Source of the DNA: Candidatus Moranbacteria bacterium CG_4_9_14_3_um_filter_42_9
Lineage (GTDB): Bacteria > Patescibacteriota > Minisyncoccia > Moranbacterales > UBA2206
NCBI GenBank assembly: GCA_002790635.1
Contig: PFVN01000033.1
Span: 331 to 14,030, forward strand
Direction of reading: 5' to 3'
DNA: 13,700 nucleotides
Positions 11,739 to 13,700 of this stretch are shown here, piece by piece; the first letter of the stretch is position 1; the number at the start of each line of letters is the position of its first letter. Both the position numbers and the translations under genes were made by a program. The notes under the pieces were generated by a model. It ran no database searches. It saw only the letters and a program-made list of their open reading frames with translations, and was not told the DNA's origin.

Positions 11739-12683
11739 TTATTTTTGGCAAGCAGGACAAAAAAATACGCTTCTTTGACCTAGCTTTCCACGTATTATTA
11801 TTGTATCACATTTTTGGCCCGGCTGCTCTCCTCGCTTCAGCGCGGCGGTTCGATAGGCACGGCATTTTTTACCGTTCTTTTTGTAAACTTTCAAAGCTTT
11901 TTGGAAGTTTCCCGGTGCCCCGGCTGTATCGCGATAGTCGGAGTCGGATGTCCCCCTGAGTTTTATGGCTTTTTTGAGGACTTTTTGGATAGCTGAGTAT
12001 AATTTTTTTATTCCCGGTCCCTTTATGTCTTTAACCAGCCTTTCAGGTAAGATTCCCGCTTCGAACAAAATCTCACTCCGGTAGATGTTGCCGATGCCGC
12101 TGATCCGTTCCTGCTCCATCAAAATTATCCCGATCGGGGTATTTTTTCTTTTCTCCAAAATATCCTCGAACCTTTCCAAAGTAAATTTTTTGTCGAGCGC
12201 GTCAATGCCGAGCGCTTTTATTTCTTTAAGCTCTTTTATTTTCTGTGTATCGTCTAAAACTATTTTGGCGAATTTCCGAACATCGGAAAATTCAATAGTT
12301 TTGTCATAATTTAAGCTATGGGTTTCAGGTTTTGGGTTGTGGGATTTTAGATACCAAACGTGATGAATGTATTGATTTACTTTATCCTGAAAATAATCTT
12401 TCTTGCCACTTTTAACTTTTAACTTTGCACTTTTAACTAATAGGTGTCCCGTCATCTTGAGATGAATATACAAAGTTTTCCCACCAGACAAGTCGATGAA
12501 GATATTTTTTCCTATCCGCCGAATGCCGATAATTTTTCGATCGATTATTTCTTTTTTAAAAATCGCCAAGGATTTGCCCTTGATGGTTTTCGGCCAGTTG
12601 CTCCAAAAATCGGTGATGGTATCACCAACAATTTTTTTATTCAGATCGGAAATTATAGTTTGGACTTCAGGTAGTTCCGGCAT
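11739..12683 (-). CDS. mutM: Formamidopyrimidine-DNA glycosylase (Fpg/MutM)
   Basis: Fpg removes oxidised purines such as 8-oxoguanine and cleaves the abasic site. The 314-residue protein starts MPELPEVQTI; Pro2 is the catalytic nucleophile after Met removal and Glu3 follows. Also present are the catalytic Lys59 in RRIGKN, LKMTGHLL (75-82), SGIGNIYRSEILFEAGI (195-211), and PGNFQKALKVY (257-267). The C-terminal zinc finger has ligands C274, C292, C309 and C312. C292 to C309 has the normal 16-residue gap, but C274 to C292 is separated by 17 residues instead of 2, because of a 15-residue insert. Two other in-frame repeats encode residues about 82-93 (KSAKLKVKSG) and 114-125 (SHNPKPETHS). It follows trmB after 20 nt. 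Confidence 0.95.
   Translation of the reverse strand: MPELPEVQTIISDLNKKIVGDTITDFWSNWPKTIKGKSLAIFKKEIIDRKIIGIRRIGKNIFIDLSGGKTLYIHLKMTGHLLVKSAKLKVKSGKKDYFQDKVNQYIHHVWYLKSHNPKPETHSLNYDKTIEFSDVRKFAKIVLDDTQKIKELKEIKALGIDALDKKFTLERFEDILEKRKNTPIGIILMEQERISGIGNIYRSEILFEAGILPERLVKDIKGPGIKKLYSAIQKVLKKAIKLRGTSDSDYRDTAGAPGNFQKALKVYKKNGKKCRAYRTAALKRGEQPGQKCDTIIIRGKLGQRSVFFCPACQK
11817..11861. repeat. 45-bp insert between zinc-ligand cysteines of MutM
   Basis: Removing these 45 bases restores the normal C-x2-C pair (C-Q-K-C-D-T) and its 16-residue spacing to the next cysteine. The insert is GC-rich for this genome, contains CGCTTCAGCG, and encodes RAYRTAALKRGEQPG. Confidence 0.7.
12318..12347. repeat. Degenerate GGTTTTG-type heptamer tract in mutM
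   Basis: ATGGGTTTCAGGTTTTGGG continuing to TTGTGGGATTTT is made of imperfect 7-bp units of the GGTTTTG/GGATTTT family. It encodes HNPKPETHS in frame between conserved MutM strands. Confidence 0.7.
12410..12437. repeat. Four-unit TTTTAAC heptamer array in mutM
   Basis: The units are TTTTAAC (12410-12416), TTTTAAC (12417-12423), TTTGCAC (12424-12430) and TTTTAAC (12431-12437). The third, variant unit encodes Ala86 (GCA) where the consensus would read TAA in frame. Confidence 0.9.
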
Positions 12684-12703
12684 ATTATAATTTTATTAAT
12701 AGC

Positions 12704-13429
12704 TTATCTTATACCTTTCCAGCACATTTGGAAAATCATTCGCATAGCTGAAGCGATTTGTTCCGACTCCATAATCACAGCCATTTTATCTCTAATCGAA
12801 AATATGCCGACCCTGTTAGCATAAATATTTATTTCAATTTTGAAAGGATATGTATCGGCCTCGACAAGCTTAGTCCTTCTGAGTTGATGGCTGTCGTTTT
12901 TTGTAAACCGGGCAGTATCCTCGTCGTTTGGCATAATCATTGTTTGTAGAATCTTCTTCCTGATCCTAGTCCGTATATATTTTTCAATCTCATCCTCATC
13001 AAACATCTTTACTACCTCGCCACAAGCCCAGCCAACCACTTCAATTCCGGGATAATTCAGAGAATCTTCATAAGCATGAAGTATGCCATCTTTTCCCTGA
13101 TAGAACCAGACCTTGGGCTTGACGTCACTCACATTACTCATGGCCGATAATTGCGGAAGGATATTATTTAACAATGCTTCTTTTTTCCTAATGAGGATCT
13201 TCAGTTCTTGCGGATCTATGGCTACGTAATATTTTCTTTTGCCCCTAGAAGTAACCTTAAAATAACCTACGTTGATCATGTCATCGATTATTTCATATAT
13301 CGTGGTTCTTTTTATGCCTGATTTGCTAGCTATATCCTTAATTCCGGCTTCACCCAACTCAAGACAAGCCAGATATATCTTAGCTTCTTTTTCATGGAGG
13401 CCTATTTGCTTGAGCGTTTCGAGCAGCAT
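12704..13429 (-). CDS. TrmB-family transcriptional regulator
   Basis: This 241-residue protein has an N-terminal winged helix-turn-helix of TrmB type. The matching segments are LKQIGLHEKEAKIYLACLEL (5-24), IKDIASKSGIKRTTIYEIID (30-49) and DMINVGYFKVTSRGKRKYY (50-68). A helical linker (LKILIRKKEALLNNILPQL) and a C-terminal alpha/beta domain (about 105-240) follow, presumably for effector sensing or dimerisation; its ligand cannot be read from sequence. The family name comes from archaeal sugar-system regulators, but bacterial members are diverse. It has a promoter with a perfect -35. A 9-bp inverted repeat upstream, between it and the plus-strand gene at 13662, is a natural operator for autoregulation and divergent control. 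mutM and the DUF3048 gene follow in the same direction. Confidence 0.88.
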   Translation of the reverse strand: MLLETLKQIGLHEKEAKIYLACLELGEAGIKDIASKSGIKRTTIYEIIDDMINVGYFKVTSRGKRKYYVAIDPQELKILIRKKEALLNNILPQLSAMSNVSDVKPKVWFYQGKDGILHAYEDSLNYPGIEVVGWACGEVVKMFDEDEIEKYIRTRIRKKILQTMIMPNDEDTARFTKNDSHQLRRTKLVEADTYPFKIEINIYANRVGIFSIRDKMAVIMESEQIASAMRMIFQMCWKGIR

Positions 13430-13467
13430 ATTTTAGATAATTGTCGGTTTTTTCGTCATTTTTATTA

Positions 13468-13496
13468 AGTTTAGCAAATAAATTTATATGTGTCAA
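13468..13496 (-). promoter_or_regulatory. Promoter of the trmB-mutM-DUF3048 unit
   Basis: On the minus strand the -35 is a perfect TTGACA (13491-13496). The -10 is TAAACT (13468-13473) with an extended TGC, at a 17-bp spacing. The start is near 13461, about 32 nt before the ATG, with no Shine-Dalgarno. Confidence 0.7.
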
Positions 13497-13512
13497 ATAA
13501 AGCCTATATTAA

Positions 13513-13542
13513 ACAAATAGAATGCAAAAACTATCTATTTGT
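13513..13542. promoter_or_regulatory. Operator-like inverted repeat (9-bp arms)
   Basis: ACAAATAGA (13513-13521) and TCTATTTGT (13534-13542) are perfect inverted copies. Their centres are 21 bp apart, two turns of DNA, so both half-sites face the same side. The repeat lies upstream of the regulator's -35 and over the -35 region of the candidate plus-strand promoter. Confidence 0.7.
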
Positions 13543-13547
13543 ACCAT

Positions 13548-13553
13548 TATATT
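13548..13553 (+). promoter_or_regulatory. Candidate -10 of the plus-strand gene at 13662
   Basis: TATATT matches five of six consensus bases. It has no clear -35, and the operator-like repeat occupies that position. A start near 13560 would produce a leader of about 100 nt holding the foldable region at 13569-13616. An alternative is TTGACT at 13552-13557 as a -35. Confidence 0.35.
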
Positions 13554-13568
13554 GACTTATCTTTAAAA

Positions 13569-13616
13569 AAGGGGCATGTTACCCTGTTACGCTGAAAGAG
13601 TGTGACGAAGTTCCTT
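13569..13616 (+). other. Structured 5' leader, two nested stems
   Basis: The outer stem AAGGGGC (13569-13575) pairs with GTTCCTT (13610-13616), including two G-T pairs. Inside it GTTACGCT (13586-13593) pairs with AGTGTGAC (13599-13606) around a GAAAG loop. A third small hairpin, AGCC and GGCT (13627-13639), follows. I cannot match it to a known riboswitch class. Confidence 0.45.
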
Positions 13617-13661
13617 AAAAAATATAAGCCTCCCGGGCTCAAAGCGGAGAAAGGAAATCTT

Positions 13662-13700
13662 ATGTGGTTAGCTATGCAAAATTTTCAAAAAGAAAATCGA
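13662..13700 (+). CDS. Start of an unidentified plus-strand gene (truncated by window)
   Basis: Only 13 codons are visible, MWLAMQNFQKENR, open to the window edge. The start is supported by a purine-rich AAGGAAA about 6 nt upstream, one of only two convincing ribosome binding sites in the window. CTCC at 13630-13633 could pair with GGAG at 13646-13649, just before that site. The gene is divergent from the TrmB-type regulator, with an operator-like repeat and a foldable leader between them, so it is a likely target of that regulator. No product can be proposed from so few residues. Confidence 0.45.
   Translation, partial: MWLAMQNFQKENR

Noticed and set aside
11722..11760. A 13-codon N-terminal extension of the DUF3048 protein
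   Set aside because: It would overlap the end of mutM and place a non-conserved segment before the membrane anchor. The internal ATG at 11721 gives a normal anchor start.
11739..12683. Frameshift or pseudogene in mutM or femAB
   Set aside because: The unusual segments keep the frame, and all conserved motifs before and after them are intact, so in-frame insertion is the simpler reading.
12684..12689. TATAAT directly before the mutM ATG as its promoter
   Set aside because: It abuts the start codon, so transcription would begin inside the gene; mutM is more likely cotranscribed with trmB.

Overview
The window looks like chromosomal DNA of a streamlined bacterium of the Candidate Phyla Radiation (Patescibacteria, Parcubacteria-like). 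The grounds are tightly packed housekeeping genes with many minimal-length proteins, a short MurE lacking the usual N-terminal domain, a FemAB-type peptidyltransferase, a DUF3048 envelope protein and a TrmB-family regulator. Shine-Dalgarno sequences are absent before most genes, and low-complexity repeats are threaded through conserved genes. The placement is by gene content and style; no 16S gene is present. murE and holA both end in TGA, so UGA appears to be a stop codon, which argues against the Gracilibacteria/Absconditabacteria code.

Layout, almost all on the minus strand. 1-1315: 5' part of dnaG (primase), running off the left edge. 1427-1511: tRNA-Ser(GGA). 1590-3044: pyruvate kinase. 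3146-3523: small DUF4870-like membrane protein with its own promoter and a perfect Shine-Dalgarno. 5532 down to 3595: lemA, htpX and a small uncharacterised gene, spaced 9-12 nt apart. 5632-6072 (+): divergent-PAP2 (DUF212) membrane protein whose 3' end overlaps murE (7327 down to 6011). 9089 down to 7358: ruvA then femAB, with murE just beyond. 9220-9489 (+): rpsT (S20) with a strong terminator. 10525 down to 9533: holA (DNA polymerase III delta). 13429 down to 10630: trmB-like regulator, mutM/fpg and a DUF3048 protein, ending in a 12-bp-stem terminator. At the right edge a plus-strand gene starts at 13662, behind an operator-like inverted repeat and a foldable leader.

Functionally the region mixes genome maintenance (dnaG, ruvA, holA, mutM), cell wall and envelope functions (murE, femAB, PAP2-like, DUF3048, lemA/htpX), central metabolism (pyk) and translation (rpsT, tRNA-Ser). 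Nothing indicates a phage, plasmid, transposase or CRISPR array.

The most unusual aspect is the repeats. At least four kinds of short DNA element sit in frame inside conserved genes: (a) tandem heptamers in dnaG, pyk, femAB (twice), mutM (twice) and the small gene at 3595; (b) a GC-rich palindrome shared by htpX and holA that encodes similar glycine-rich peptides; (c) a 96-bp element with inverted ends in femAB; (d) a 45-bp insert between two zinc-ligand cysteines of MutM. In mutM the one degenerate heptamer unit lies exactly where the consensus unit would have made an in-frame stop. The second point of interest is the regulator-operator-leader arrangement at 13430-13700.
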